Part shown: piece after piece, positions 25,565-34,599 of the stretch
Numbering within the stretch: the first letter of the stretch is position 1
Layout: each line of letters begins with the position of its first letter
From: Rhodococcus sp. 14-1411-2a
GTDB taxonomy: Bacteria > Actinomycetota > Actinomycetes > Mycobacteriales > Mycobacteriaceae
Direction of reading: 5' to 3'
DNA: 64,000 bases
Assembly: GCF_002259485.1 (NCBI RefSeq)
Contig: NZ_NPGA01000009.1
Coordinates: 310,001-374,000 of the forward strand
Position numbers and translations under genes: made by a program
Notes under the pieces: model-generated
What the model was told of the DNA's origin: nothing
Database searches by the model: none
The model's input: only the letters and a program-made list of their open reading frames with translations

Positions 25565-26281
25565 ATGGCCAGGGTCTCCAGATTCACACTCGCCGATCGT
25601 CGGCAAGCGGTCGCACGGGCTTTCGGCGGTTCCGAGAGCCCGGCCGCCGTAGCGACTTCGCTGGGCATCCACACCACGACGCTCTATCGCTGGGCCGGGT
25701 CGTCGACCACCGACGAACCCGGACCCGCGGCGGCCCGACTGATCGAGGCCACCCAGGACCTACTGCGGGACGCCGATTACGCAGACATCACCATCGAAAG
25801 TGTCGCTCTCCGATGCGGTCTCGCACCGAGAACCGCATTCCACCACTTCCCCACCAAGCGCGTGCTCTTCCAAGCCGCTGTCGACGACGCCGCCACAGTG
25901 TTGATAGACCGCATCCACGAGAAATCGGTCGCCGCCACCTGGCCGGGCACCCCACTCGAGCAGCTGCAGACGTTTCTTCGCATCGCGGCAGAGAGCATCT
26001 ACGACTCCCCGCGAACACACGTCCTGTTCCGGAATCTGGGAGTACCGAAATCCGAGGGTTCGGCAGAACGGTGGCACGACAGTTTCGTCGTCGCGATCTC
26101 CCAGTTGCTCCGCGCCGCCGCAGACGCACTCCAAATCGACAGCGACACAGACGTACTCGCTGCCGCCCATTTGCTCACGGGCGCCATGCGCGGAATACAC
26201 ACTGCGGTGTTCGAAGGCGGGGATGCCGACTCAGCACTGAGCGTGGTCGAGAGGGTTCACCTCTTGGTCCCACCCCGATGA
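25565..26281 (+). CDS. TetR-like regulator with an extra N-terminal HTH
   Basis: The 238-residue protein has two DNA-binding-like modules. Residues 13-45 (RQAVARAFGGSESPAAVATS, then LGIHTTTLYRW) look like a transposase or Hin-type HTH. Residues 58-105 are a regular TetR HTH with IESVALRCGLAPRTAFHHF and the tyrosine/lysine tail FPTKRVLF. A helical ligand-binding domain follows. TetR proteins normally have only one HTH, so the extension is unusual. It lies downstream of two dehydrogenase genes and before an FAD oxidoreductase gene and probably controls one or both. Confidence 0.8.
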   Translation: MARVSRFTLADRRQAVARAFGGSESPAAVATSLGIHTTTLYRWAGSSTTDEPGPAAARLIEATQDLLRDADYADITIESVALRCGLAPRTAFHHFPTKRVLFQAAVDDAATVLIDRIHEKSVAATWPGTPLEQLQTFLRIAAESIYDSPRTHVLFRNLGVPKSEGSAERWHDSFVVAISQLLRAAADALQIDSDTDVLAAAHLLTGAMRGIHTAVFEGGDADSALSVVERVHLLVPPR

Positions 26282-26348
26282 TCGAAGGTCAGCCGATGTA
26301 CCGAGGAACTCAGAGCCACCGCACCGTCACCGACGCGGTGGATCGACC

Positions 26349-27764
26349 GTGACCACGGCGACCGTCGTCGGATCGGGTCCCAACGGTCTCGCGGCTGCGG
26401 TGACGCTGGCGAAGGCAGGCGTCGAGGTGACGGTCCTCGAGATGGCCGACACGGTCGGCGGCGGCACCCGAACCTCGGAGCTGACCCTGCCGGGAGTGCT
26501 GCACGACGACTGCTCGGCCGTGCACCCGGTGGGCGCGGCGTCACCGTTCTTCAACAGCCTCGATCTCGAGTCCCACGGCCTGACGTGGACGTATCCGGAG
26601 ATCGACGCGGTGCAACCCCTCGACAACGGCAGCGCCGGGGTGCTGTTTCGGTCGATCACCGAGACCGCTGCCGGACTCGGGGTCGACGGTGACCCGTGGC
26701 AACGATTCTTCGGGCCACTGTCGGATCGCTTCGACGACCTGACAACTGACTTCTTCCGGCCACTGCTGCATGTTCCGCGGCACCCGATCACGTTGACCAA
26801 CTTCGGCCTCAACGCCCTGGCACCGGCGACGCTGACCGCCCGCCGGTTTCGTACTCCCGAGGCGCGCGCGTTGTTCTCCGGTGTCGCGGCCCACGCGCTG
26901 TATCCACTGACTCGGCCGACCACCTCCGCCGTCGGAGTCATGATGATCGCGGCCGGTCACAAGTACGGGTGGCCGGTGGCCGAAGGTGGCTCACGCGCGA
27001 TCAGCGATGCGCTCGTGTCGATCCTCACCGAACACGGCGGGAAGGTCGAGACCGGCGTCAGAGTGACTCGGCTGCAACAGATTCCGACGAGCGACATCGT
27101 GATGCTGGATCTTTCACCCACCGCAGTCGCCGATATCGCAGGCGACGCCCTCCCCCGGCGAGTAGCACGACCCTACCGTCGGTGGCGCTACGGACCCGGT
27201 GCGTTCAAGCTCGATCTCGCCGTCGAGGACGGTATTCCCTGGACCAACGACAGTGCCCGACGCGCCGGAACCGTCCATCTCGGAGGAACTTTCGAGGAGG
27301 TCGCCGCCGCGGAGCGTGATGTGCACCGAGGCGTCATGCCGCGAAAGCCGTTCGTACTGCTCGGCCAGCAATATTTGGCCGACCCCACCCGCTCGCAGGG
27401 CAACATCCACCCGATCTGGACCTACGCCCACGTCCCCAACGGATACACCGGCGACGCGAGCGAGGCGATCATCGATCAGATCGAACGTTTCGCGCCGAGG
27501 GTTCGGAAACGCATCGTGGCGCGGGCAGTCCGCTCGACCACGCAGATGCCTACGTACAACCCCAACTACGTGGGCGGCGACATCGTCACCGGATCCAACG
27601 ATCCGGGCCAGGTGGCCTTGCGCCCGCGCGTGAGCGTCAACCCGTATTGGACCGGCATCGACGGGGTCTACATCTGTTCTGCAGCAACACCTCCGGGCGG
27701 TGGAGTACACGGTATGGGCGGCTACAACGCAGCGCAGGTGGCGCTGCGTCGACTCGCGAAGTAG
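26349..27764 (+). CDS. FAD-dependent phytoene desaturase-like oxidoreductase
   Basis: A 471-residue protein with the N-terminal dinucleotide-binding motif GSGPNGLAAAVTLAKAG and VLEMADTVGGG, and a C-terminal FAD-contact segment (GVYICSAATPPGGGVHGMGG). This is the layout of the CrtI-like family (pyridine nucleotide-disulphide oxidoreductase domain-containing protein 2 type). True phytoene desaturases occur with CrtB, which is absent here, so the substrate is probably not phytoene. It starts with GTG 67 bases after the TetR-like gene. Confidence 0.78.
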   Translation: MTTATVVGSGPNGLAAAVTLAKAGVEVTVLEMADTVGGGTRTSELTLPGVLHDDCSAVHPVGAASPFFNSLDLESHGLTWTYPEIDAVQPLDNGSAGVLFRSITETAAGLGVDGDPWQRFFGPLSDRFDDLTTDFFRPLLHVPRHPITLTNFGLNALAPATLTARRFRTPEARALFSGVAAHALYPLTRPTTSAVGVMMIAAGHKYGWPVAEGGSRAISDALVSILTEHGGKVETGVRVTRLQQIPTSDIVMLDLSPTAVADIAGDALPRRVARPYRRWRYGPGAFKLDLAVEDGIPWTNDSARRAGTVHLGGTFEEVAAAERDVHRGVMPRKPFVLLGQQYLADPTRSQGNIHPIWTYAHVPNGYTGDASEAIIDQIERFAPRVRKRIVARAVRSTTQMPTYNPNYVGGDIVTGSNDPGQVALRPRVSVNPYWTGIDGVYICSAATPPGGGVHGMGGYNAAQVALRRLAK

Positions 27765-27806
27765 CCGACTCTGTTTTCATCGACAGTAGCCGGGTATGCG
27801 CTCCTG

Positions 27807-28859
27807 ATGGCCGACCAAGCAACCGATCCCGCACCCACCGAAGCCGACCCCGACGATCCCCGCAAGGCAGACTCACCTGCCGATCTGACCAAACCCTCGT
27901 GGATCTACGTACTGAAGAAGACGGCTCGTGAATTCTCTCGGGATCAGTGCACCGACCTGGCAGCCGCGCTGACCTACTACGCCGTACTGTCCCTGTTCCC
28001 CGCGATTCTGGCCATCGTCTCGTTGTTGGGTGTGTTCGGGCAGGGACAGGCAACGGTCGACGGCGTACTGCAGATCGTCGGCGATCTCGGACCCCAATCG
28101 GCGGTCGACACCCTGCGTGAACCGATCGAACAGCTGGTGCAGGCACCCACCGCGGGCTTTGCGTTGATCATCGGCATCGCCGGTGCGCTGTGGTCCGCGT
28201 CCGGCTACGTCGGCGCATTCGGCCGCGCAATGAATCGCATGTACGAGGTGGACGAGGGCAGGCCCATCTGGAAGCTACGCCCGGTGATGCTCCTGGTGAC
28301 GCTCATCGCTCTGGTACTCATCGCCCTGGCCGCCGTCATGCTGGCGATCAGCGGCCCCGTGGCCAAGGCTGTGGGCGACGCCGTCGGACTCGGCGACACC
28401 GCACTGACGATCTGGAACATCGCTCGCTGGCCACTGGTTCTGATCGTCGTCGTGCTCGCCGTCGCGATTCTGTACTACGCGACGCCGAATGTGCAGCAGC
28501 CCAAGTTCAAGTGGATCAGTTCCGGTGCCGCGGTGGGCATCGTCGTGTGGATTCTGGCGACCGTCGCATTCGGCTTCTACGTCGCTAACTTCTCCAGCTA
28601 CAACAAGACCTACGGCTCACTCGCCGGTGCCATCGTGTTCCTGCTCTGGCTCTGGATCACCAACTTGGCCTTGCTGTTCGGAGCCGAACTCGATTCCGAA
28701 CTCGAACGTGGTCGTCAGCTCCAGGCGGGAATCGTCGCCGAGAAGCGACTGCAACTGCCGCCGCGAGACACACGGGTATCGGACAAGAACGACGAGAAGG
28801 ATGCGCAGGCCGTCGAGCAGGGACGCAAACTGCGCGAGGAACACAACCCGCAACAGTGA
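27807..28859 (+). CDS. YihY/BrkB family membrane protein
   Basis: The 350-residue product has a polar N-terminal stretch, the family signature CTDLAAALTYYAVLSLFPAI near residue 50, and six hydrophobic helices (for example VGIVVWILATVAFGFYVANF), with a charged C-terminal tail rich in Lys, Arg and Asp. YihY proteins are conserved inner membrane proteins, once misassigned as ribonuclease BN, with no settled function. It stands alone on the plus strand. Confidence 0.88.
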   Translation: MADQATDPAPTEADPDDPRKADSPADLTKPSWIYVLKKTAREFSRDQCTDLAAALTYYAVLSLFPAILAIVSLLGVFGQGQATVDGVLQIVGDLGPQSAVDTLREPIEQLVQAPTAGFALIIGIAGALWSASGYVGAFGRAMNRMYEVDEGRPIWKLRPVMLLVTLIALVLIALAAVMLAISGPVAKAVGDAVGLGDTALTIWNIARWPLVLIVVVLAVAILYYATPNVQQPKFKWISSGAAVGIVVWILATVAFGFYVANFSSYNKTYGSLAGAIVFLLWLWITNLALLFGAELDSELERGRQLQAGIVAEKRLQLPPRDTRVSDKNDEKDAQAVEQGRKLREEHNPQQ

Positions 28860-28913
28860 TCCAGTGTGTTCACCGTGCGAGGATCGTTCTACTCCCCTGA
28901 CGAAACGGACCTC

Positions 28914-29345
28914 ATGCCCGCCCTCCACCATGCTCCGCTTGCCGGCGTAGACCCGAGCACCCTGTACCGCATCATGGCGCTTCGGGTCGCGGTCTTCGTC
29001 CACGAACAGAAGATCGTCGACGAGGCCGAACTCGATGGTGCGGACCTACTTCCGACAACGGAGTTGTTCTGGATCCAGGACGAGAGCGGCGAGGTGCTGG
29101 CCACCCTTCGCGTCCTCGTCGACGACACGGTCCACATCGGCCGCGTCGCGACCGCGACTGCGGGTCGTGGACGCGGTTATGCCGGCACCCTCGTCGAGGC
29201 CGCGCTGGCGGCATACCCCGGGGTGGTCGAAATCTCCGCGCAAGCGCACCTCGAAAAATGGTACGAGCGTTTCGGATTCACTCGAGAGGGAGAGCAATAC
29301 CTGGAAGCGGGAATCCCGCACGTGAAAATGGTTACCCAGGTCTGA
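28914..29345 (+). CDS. ElaA-like GNAT N-acetyltransferase
   Basis: I take the ATG at 28914, which gives 143 residues and aligns with the usual ElaA start; a GTG at 28866 would add 16. The core shows LYRIMALRVAVFVHEQK, then the acetyl-CoA loop GRVATATAGRGRGYAGTLV and YERFGFTREGEQYLEAGIPH, all typical of ElaA. GNAT enzymes transfer acetyl from acetyl-CoA to an amine; the substrate of this family is not known. It follows the YihY gene at a short distance. Confidence 0.8.
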   Translation: MPALHHAPLAGVDPSTLYRIMALRVAVFVHEQKIVDEAELDGADLLPTTELFWIQDESGEVLATLRVLVDDTVHIGRVATATAGRGRGYAGTLVEAALAAYPGVVEISAQAHLEKWYERFGFTREGEQYLEAGIPHVKMVTQV

Positions 29346-29363
29346 ACTGCGTAGTGCGAATGG

Positions 29364-29422
29364 TGCTCCACTGCAGAAGCCCGAAGCGTGAAATCCCCCG
29401 GTTCGGGGCGGCGAGTGGAGCG
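29364..29422 (+). repeat. Dispersed palindromic repeat, copy 4
   Basis: A 59-base element with ends TGCTCCACT (29364-29372) and AGTGGAGCG (29414-29422) and core AAATCCCCCG. It lies right after the GNAT gene stop and matches the reverse complement of copy 3 at both ends and core. Confidence 0.65.
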
Positions 29423-29603
29423 TGGTGGGCTCGAACGTGAGGGCCACCCACCTGGTCTTCACACTGCCAGAACATGACATCCGTCATGGCCGGCCGATGA
29501 TGTTGTAATCCGATTCGATGTTTGTGTGCACTGTTGTGCCCCGGTCGCCGAGACGACAGTAGGGGAAGCAAGAGCGAACCGAAGCAGCGACGAGGAGGGC
29601 ACC

Positions 29604-30290
29604 ATGAACACGCCGGAATCGACATCGGACGACAACAACGAGACGCAGACAGTTCCCGGTCGCAAGACCACTGAAAAGGTCAATGCCACACAGCTTCTGC
29701 TCGACAGCCTCGGCGGAACCAGTGGAATGATCTACACCGCCATTCCGGTCGTGGCATTCGTCACCGCCAATGCCCTGGTGTCCCTTCCTGTCGCCGTCGG
29801 CGTCGCGATCGCCATCGCGCTCGTGATCACTGTTCTCAGGGTCAAGCGAGGCGAGCCGATCGCGCAGGCCAGTGGCGGACTACTGGGCGTCGTCGTCGCA
29901 GGCGGTATCGCCGCCTGGACGGGGTCGGCAGGCGGCTACTTCCTCATCGGCATCTGGTTGAGCCTGGCCGGAGCAGCGCTGATGCTGGCCTCGATACTCG
30001 CCCGACGACCGTTGACCGGAGTGCTGTGGAATGCGCTGTACGGCAACGAGTACGCCTGGCGATCCAATCGCTCGGTCATCCGCGCCCACTACATCGCGAC
30101 GTCGACATTCGCCGTGTTGTTCGGCGCCCGCTACATCGTTCAGGACTGGTTGTACGACACCGACGCCACCGGTTGGCTCGCGTTCGCCCGGATCGCAATG
30201 GGCACCCCGTTGCTCGCGCTGGCAGTTCTCGTCACCGTCTGGGCGTTCCGTCGCTCGACAGCGCAATTGGTTCACTCGAACCCCGCGTAA
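29604..30290 (+). CDS. DUF3159 family membrane protein
   Basis: The ATG at 29604 follows GAGGAGGG, so I prefer it over an in-frame ATG at 29526. The 228-residue protein has a polar head and about six membrane helices; LLDSLGGTSGMIYTAIPVVA, ALYGNEYAWRSN and FGARYIVQDWLYD are typical of this actinobacterial family. Its function is unknown; members are often found beside genes for membrane or phosphate metabolism, which does not help here. A MerR regulator gene follows. Confidence 0.82.
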   Translation: MNTPESTSDDNNETQTVPGRKTTEKVNATQLLLDSLGGTSGMIYTAIPVVAFVTANALVSLPVAVGVAIAIALVITVLRVKRGEPIAQASGGLLGVVVAGGIAAWTGSAGGYFLIGIWLSLAGAALMLASILARRPLTGVLWNALYGNEYAWRSNRSVIRAHYIATSTFAVLFGARYIVQDWLYDTDATGWLAFARIAMGTPLLALAVLVTVWAFRRSTAQLVHSNPA

Positions 30291-30304
30291 AGACGAATTG
30301 GCCC

Positions 30305-30335
30305 TTGACTGTGCCGTTAGGTCACAGTCGACACT
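30305..30335 (+). promoter_or_regulatory. MerR-type promoter with operator between -35 and -10
   Basis: TTGACT at 30305-30310 can serve as -35 and GACACT at 30330-30335 as -10, giving the long 19-base spacer typical of MerR-controlled promoters. The spacer region holds the inverted repeat GACTGTG (30307-30313) and CACAGTC (30323-30329). The MerR gene starts 34 bases downstream, so this looks like autoregulation. Confidence 0.65.
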
Positions 30336-30368
30336 GATTCCGACCTGATCGAACCGGAGGAGAGCGAC

Positions 30369-31085
30369 ATGGGCTGGAGCACTCGGCAGATCGCCGATCT
30401 CGCCGGCACCACCCTGAAGTCGGTGCGGCACTACCACGATGTCGGACTACTCGATGAGCCCGAGCGTGCCTCGAACGGCTACAAGCAGTACGGCGTCACA
30501 CATCTCGTACGGCTGATGCAGATCAAACGCCTGACCGACCTGGGATTCTCGTTGGCCGACATTGCAGCTCAGGGTGATGGGCGCGACCATCCGGAACAGG
30601 CGCTACGCACCCTGGATGCCGAACTCGGCGCAACGATCGAGCGTCTGCAGCGAGCACGGTTGGAGATCGCGATGCTTCTCCACGAATCCCTTCCGACCGA
30701 TCTGCCACCCGAACTCGGTGCCGCTGCAGCACATCTGACAACAGCAGACCGACAATTCATCACCTTCGCCAGCACGGTACTGAGCCCGACGGCCCTCGAC
30801 GCCTACTGCGACCTACTTCGGTCCACTCCGCAGCTGCCCACAGACCCGGAGTTCGACGACCTCCCGGCCGACGCCGACAGCGCCACCACCAGGGATCTGG
30901 CGGAACGAATGGCCCCGCATGTTCGTCAGCTGGCGGCTCGTTTCCCGGCATTGTTCGCCGACACCGACGGCGACAGACAACGGGTGACTCGCGCACTCTC
31001 CGTCGCCGTGGAAGACCTGTACAACCCCGCCCAACGCGAGGTGCTGCGACAGGTGGCGGCATTCAACGCCACCGATCCCGAATAG
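30369..31085 (+). CDS. MerR-family transcriptional regulator
   Basis: A 238-residue protein with the MerR winged HTH at the start: STRQIADLAGTTLKSVRHYH and the wing VGLLDEPERASNGYKQYG, then a coiled-coil dimer helix and a C-terminal domain of about 130 residues that may bind a ligand (no metal-binding cysteines). GGAGGAGAG precedes the ATG. It is followed by a lipoprotein peptidase gene and may control it as well as itself. The acidic, Leu-rich C-terminal domain suggests an organic ligand rather than a metal. Confidence 0.85.
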   Translation: MGWSTRQIADLAGTTLKSVRHYHDVGLLDEPERASNGYKQYGVTHLVRLMQIKRLTDLGFSLADIAAQGDGRDHPEQALRTLDAELGATIERLQRARLEIAMLLHESLPTDLPPELGAAAAHLTTADRQFITFASTVLSPTALDAYCDLLRSTPQLPTDPEFDDLPADADSATTRDLAERMAPHVRQLAARFPALFADTDGDRQRVTRALSVAVEDLYNPAQREVLRQVAAFNATDPE

Positions 31086-31124
31086 AACGTCATCACAACG
31101 CAATTCGACAGGAGTCGACCGACC

Positions 31125-32693
31125 ATGCCCCTATTCGCCAACAGGAGAGCGAAACTCTTCGCTGCAGCGTCAGCGTCGATGCTGCTGCTCGGTGCCTGCA
31201 GCCAGTCGCCGCCGGAACCGGACGCAGACTCCGAGCCGTCGGCCGATCTGCAGCAGTTCTACGACCAGAGCGTGGCATTCGAGCCGTGTGAAGGCTACGC
31301 CACCACCACAACCGACGAGCAACTGTTCGCCAGCGATCCCAGATTCGAATGCGCCCGCGTGGACGTGCCACTCGACTACGAGAACCCGGATGGGCGCACG
31401 GCGCAGATCGCGCTGCTGAAAGCACCCGCCCGAGGCGAGAAAGTGGGCTCGCTCCTGCTCAACTCCGGCGGACCGGGCGGGCCTGGATTGAGCATGGCGG
31501 CGTCAGGTGCGACGGCGACGTGGGCGCAGAGCCCGCTGACCGAAAAATTCGATCTGATCGGATTCGATCCCCGCGGCGTCGGTGCGTCCACCCCGGCCAT
31601 CGACTGCTTCACCGATGAGAAATACGAGGCAGGACAGGCCTACACCACCGTCCTCACCGGCTCGAGAACCCTCACCGAGGACGGTGCACGGCAGCTGGTG
31701 AGCCAGTGCTCACAACGATCAGGGGGCGACGACGTGCTCGAACACGTCGGCACCCGCGACGCTGCCCGCGACATGGACATTCTCCGGGCCGTGCTCGGCG
31801 ATGACACCCTGAGCTACCTCGGTCAGAGCTACGGGACACGCCTCGGTGCGGTCTACGCGGAGATGTTCCCCGAGAACGTACGCGCGATGGTTCTCGACGG
31901 CGGAATAGATCCGGGGCAGGGCACCGCAGAACGCAGGATCTATCAATACACCAACTTCCAGAAAGCATTCGACGACATGGCGGCGGCATGCGCGAGCGCC
32001 CCGGACTGCCCGCTGGGCACCGATCCGAGCCAGGCTGTCGAGAATTTCCAGCAGATCGTCAGACCGCTGATCGACAAACCGATCGTCACCGGCGATGGCC
32101 GCATCATGGACTTCGACGCCGCGTACGGTGCCGTGATCGCTGGGCTCTACGACTCCACGGCATGGCCCGTCATCACCGAGGGAATCGCCGAACTGCAAGC
32201 AGGACAGGCCGATACGCTTCTGAAGGTCAACGACATCTTCGGCGGACGGGACGCCGACGGCACCTTCCCAAACTTCCCCGAGGCGCTGTACGCGATCAAC
32301 TGCATGGACGAGCAGCGCAACACCGCAGAACAAGAAGTGGACCTCAAGAGGCAGATCCAAGAGATAGCACCGTTCACCGACGCAGGCCTCGGACCGGAGG
32401 GCGCACGCGACCCCTGCGAATTCTGGCCTGCAGAGCCGACTCTCGACATCCCGTACGCCACCGACGTCGACGGACTCCCCGACACCCTGACCATCTCGGT
32501 GACCGGCGACCCGTCCACCCCGTACGAGGGAGGCGTCAACCTGGCGAATACCTTGGGCGGCTCGCTGCTCACCGTCGACGGCGAACAACACACCGTGGCG
32601 TTCGGTGCAACGAGCCCCTGCGTCAACGCCATCGTCGCGAACTACCTCGTCGACCTCCAATCCCCACCGGCCGACGCCCGCTGCGCTCTGTAG
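31125..32693 (+). CDS. Secreted tripeptidyl aminopeptidase-like lipoprotein (alpha/beta hydrolase)
   Basis: The 522-residue product has a lipoprotein signal with lipobox LLGAC (Cys25). The hydrolase fold shows the oxyanion segment NSGGPGGPG, GFDPRGVGAS, the nucleophile Ser235 in GQSYG, and a C-terminal TAP-like part with GDPSTPYEGG and GEQHTVAF for Asp and His. Such enzymes (family S33) remove tri- or dipeptides from N-termini, or hydrolyse esters, outside the cell. It lies after the MerR gene and just before another peptidase gene, suggesting joint peptide use. Confidence 0.85.
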   Translation: MPLFANRRAKLFAAASASMLLLGACSQSPPEPDADSEPSADLQQFYDQSVAFEPCEGYATTTTDEQLFASDPRFECARVDVPLDYENPDGRTAQIALLKAPARGEKVGSLLLNSGGPGGPGLSMAASGATATWAQSPLTEKFDLIGFDPRGVGASTPAIDCFTDEKYEAGQAYTTVLTGSRTLTEDGARQLVSQCSQRSGGDDVLEHVGTRDAARDMDILRAVLGDDTLSYLGQSYGTRLGAVYAEMFPENVRAMVLDGGIDPGQGTAERRIYQYTNFQKAFDDMAAACASAPDCPLGTDPSQAVENFQQIVRPLIDKPIVTGDGRIMDFDAAYGAVIAGLYDSTAWPVITEGIAELQAGQADTLLKVNDIFGGRDADGTFPNFPEALYAINCMDEQRNTAEQEVDLKRQIQEIAPFTDAGLGPEGARDPCEFWPAEPTLDIPYATDVDGLPDTLTISVTGDPSTPYEGGVNLANTLGGSLLTVDGEQHTVAFGATSPCVNAIVANYLVDLQSPPADARCAL

Positions 32694-32715
32694 CAGCCGA
32701 ACGAAAGGACGAATC

Positions 32716-34599
32716 ATGACTGCACCCCCACTGATCTCGGTCGAGGACTTCTTCGGCCCACCTGTTCGCTCCGGTGCCACGATTTCACCGGACGGCAGCA
32801 GGATGGCGTTTCTCACGCCGTGGAAGAACCGTCTGAACGTGTGGATCGAGGACCTGTCGCCCGGCAGCGAGCCACGCTGCGTCACCGCGGACGAGACGCG
32901 CAGTGTGCACGATTTTCAGTGGACGGATGACCCCCGCTGGCTGCTGTATCTGCAGGACACCGGCGGTGACGAGAACCACCACGTGTTCCGCGTCGACCTG
33001 GAGGATCCCGATGCCGCGGCAGTCGATCTGACGCCGTTCCCCGGTTCCCGCGCGGTGGCCATCGAACCCGTGCGGGGCAGGGCCGGGGTGTACACCGTCC
33101 TGATCAACGCCAGGACCCTCGCCGAGTTCGACCTGTACGAAATCGAGATCGCCACAGGTGAACTGACGATGATCCGGCAGAGCCCCGGCGTCGGCCGGTA
33201 TCCGATGCTCGGTACCGACGGCCAGGTGTTCGCCACCGCGATGACCACGGCCGGCACCATCGACATCACGCGGTTGGACGAATCCGGCGCAGAAACCACG
33301 GTGGCGTCGTGCGACGGCACCGACTACCCGCTGGGCATCAGTCCGATGCAGATCACCGCGGACGGTACCGGCATGTGGCTCGGTTCCAACCGAGGGCGCG
33401 ACTTGGCCTATCTGATCCGCCTCGACCTCGAAACCGGCGAGGAGACCGTCGTCGACAGTCACCCGACACTCGAACTCGACGGTGCGCGACGAGCCGTCGA
33501 GCAGACCTCGCCACCGCTGATCTGCGACAGTGCAACCGGCGAGCTCATCGGTGTTCGCTACCTCGGCGAACGCCAGGTGATCCATGCACTGGAACCGGGT
33601 TTCGCGGAAATCCTGAAGAATCTCGAGCAACTGTCCGACGGTGACATCGGAGCACTGTCCTCCGATGACACCGGTCAGAAGTGGATCGTCAGCTTCGTCC
33701 ACGACCGCGACCCGTCCGTCACCTACTACTACGATCACGCCACCGGATCGAGTCGCCAACTGTTGCGCCCCTATCCACATCTGGATCCCGAGAACATGGC
33801 CCCGATGGTGGCGGTGAACATTCGGGCGCGTGACGGTCTGACTCTGCCGTCGTATCTCACGCTTCCGGTGGGCGTGGAACCCAAGGGTCTACCGATGGTT
33901 CTGGTGGTGCACGGCGGTCCCTGGTATCGGGATTCGTGGAAATTCGATCCCATCGCGCAGATGTTGGCGAATCGCGGGTATGCGGTGTTGCAGGTCAACT
34001 TTCGCGGATCGGTTGGATACGGCACAGCGCACACGAACGCCGGGGTCGGTGAATTTGCGGGCGCGATGCACGACGATCTGATCGATGCGGTGGACTGGGC
34101 GATCGAGGCTGGGTACGCCGACCGCGAGCGAGTGGCGATCATGGGTGGTTCCTACGGCGGCTATGCGGCGCTGGTGGGCGCATCGTTCACTCCCGACACG
34201 TTTGCCGCGGCGATCGACTGCGTCGGCATCTCGGACCTGTCGAACTTCATGCGGACCCAACCGGCCTTCATCGGTCCGGGAATCATCAACAGCTGGCACC
34301 GCTTCGTCGGCGACCCCGCCGATTCCGATCAGCTGGCCGACATGCTGGCACGGTCACCGATCTCGAAGCCCGACGCGATACGCGCGCCTCTGCTGATTGC
34401 GCAGGGTGCCAACGATCCTCGGGTCGTCAAGGCAGAATCGGACAATGTCGTCGAGCGCCTGAGGTCGCGTGGCGTCGACGTCGACTACCTCGTGTTCGAC
34501 GACGAGGGCCACGGGTTCGTCAATCCGGAGAACAGTATTCGCTACTACCGTGAGGTGGAGAGCTTTCTTGCCGAGCACCTCGGGGGCCTCAGTCTGTAG
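32716..34599 (+). CDS. Prolyl oligopeptidase family (S9) peptidase
   Basis: The ATG at 32716 follows AAAGGA. The 627-residue protein has an N-terminal beta-propeller (about 1-370) with repeated strand blocks and a C-terminal alpha/beta hydrolase. The triad is Ser479 in GGSYGGYA, Asp567 in GANDPRV and His599 in DEGHGF. No signal peptide is seen, so it is cytoplasmic. S9C acylaminoacyl peptidases and related oligopeptidases have this shape and cut short peptides. It may finish degradation of peptides released by the upstream secreted enzyme. Confidence 0.9.
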   Translation: MTAPPLISVEDFFGPPVRSGATISPDGSRMAFLTPWKNRLNVWIEDLSPGSEPRCVTADETRSVHDFQWTDDPRWLLYLQDTGGDENHHVFRVDLEDPDAAAVDLTPFPGSRAVAIEPVRGRAGVYTVLINARTLAEFDLYEIEIATGELTMIRQSPGVGRYPMLGTDGQVFATAMTTAGTIDITRLDESGAETTVASCDGTDYPLGISPMQITADGTGMWLGSNRGRDLAYLIRLDLETGEETVVDSHPTLELDGARRAVEQTSPPLICDSATGELIGVRYLGERQVIHALEPGFAEILKNLEQLSDGDIGALSSDDTGQKWIVSFVHDRDPSVTYYYDHATGSSRQLLRPYPHLDPENMAPMVAVNIRARDGLTLPSYLTLPVGVEPKGLPMVLVVHGGPWYRDSWKFDPIAQMLANRGYAVLQVNFRGSVGYGTAHTNAGVGEFAGAMHDDLIDAVDWAIEAGYADRERVAIMGGSYGGYAALVGASFTPDTFAAAIDCVGISDLSNFMRTQPAFIGPGIINSWHRFVGDPADSDQLADMLARSPISKPDAIRAPLLIAQGANDPRVVKAESDNVVERLRSRGVDVDYLVFDDEGHGFVNPENSIRYYREVESFLAEHLGGLSL

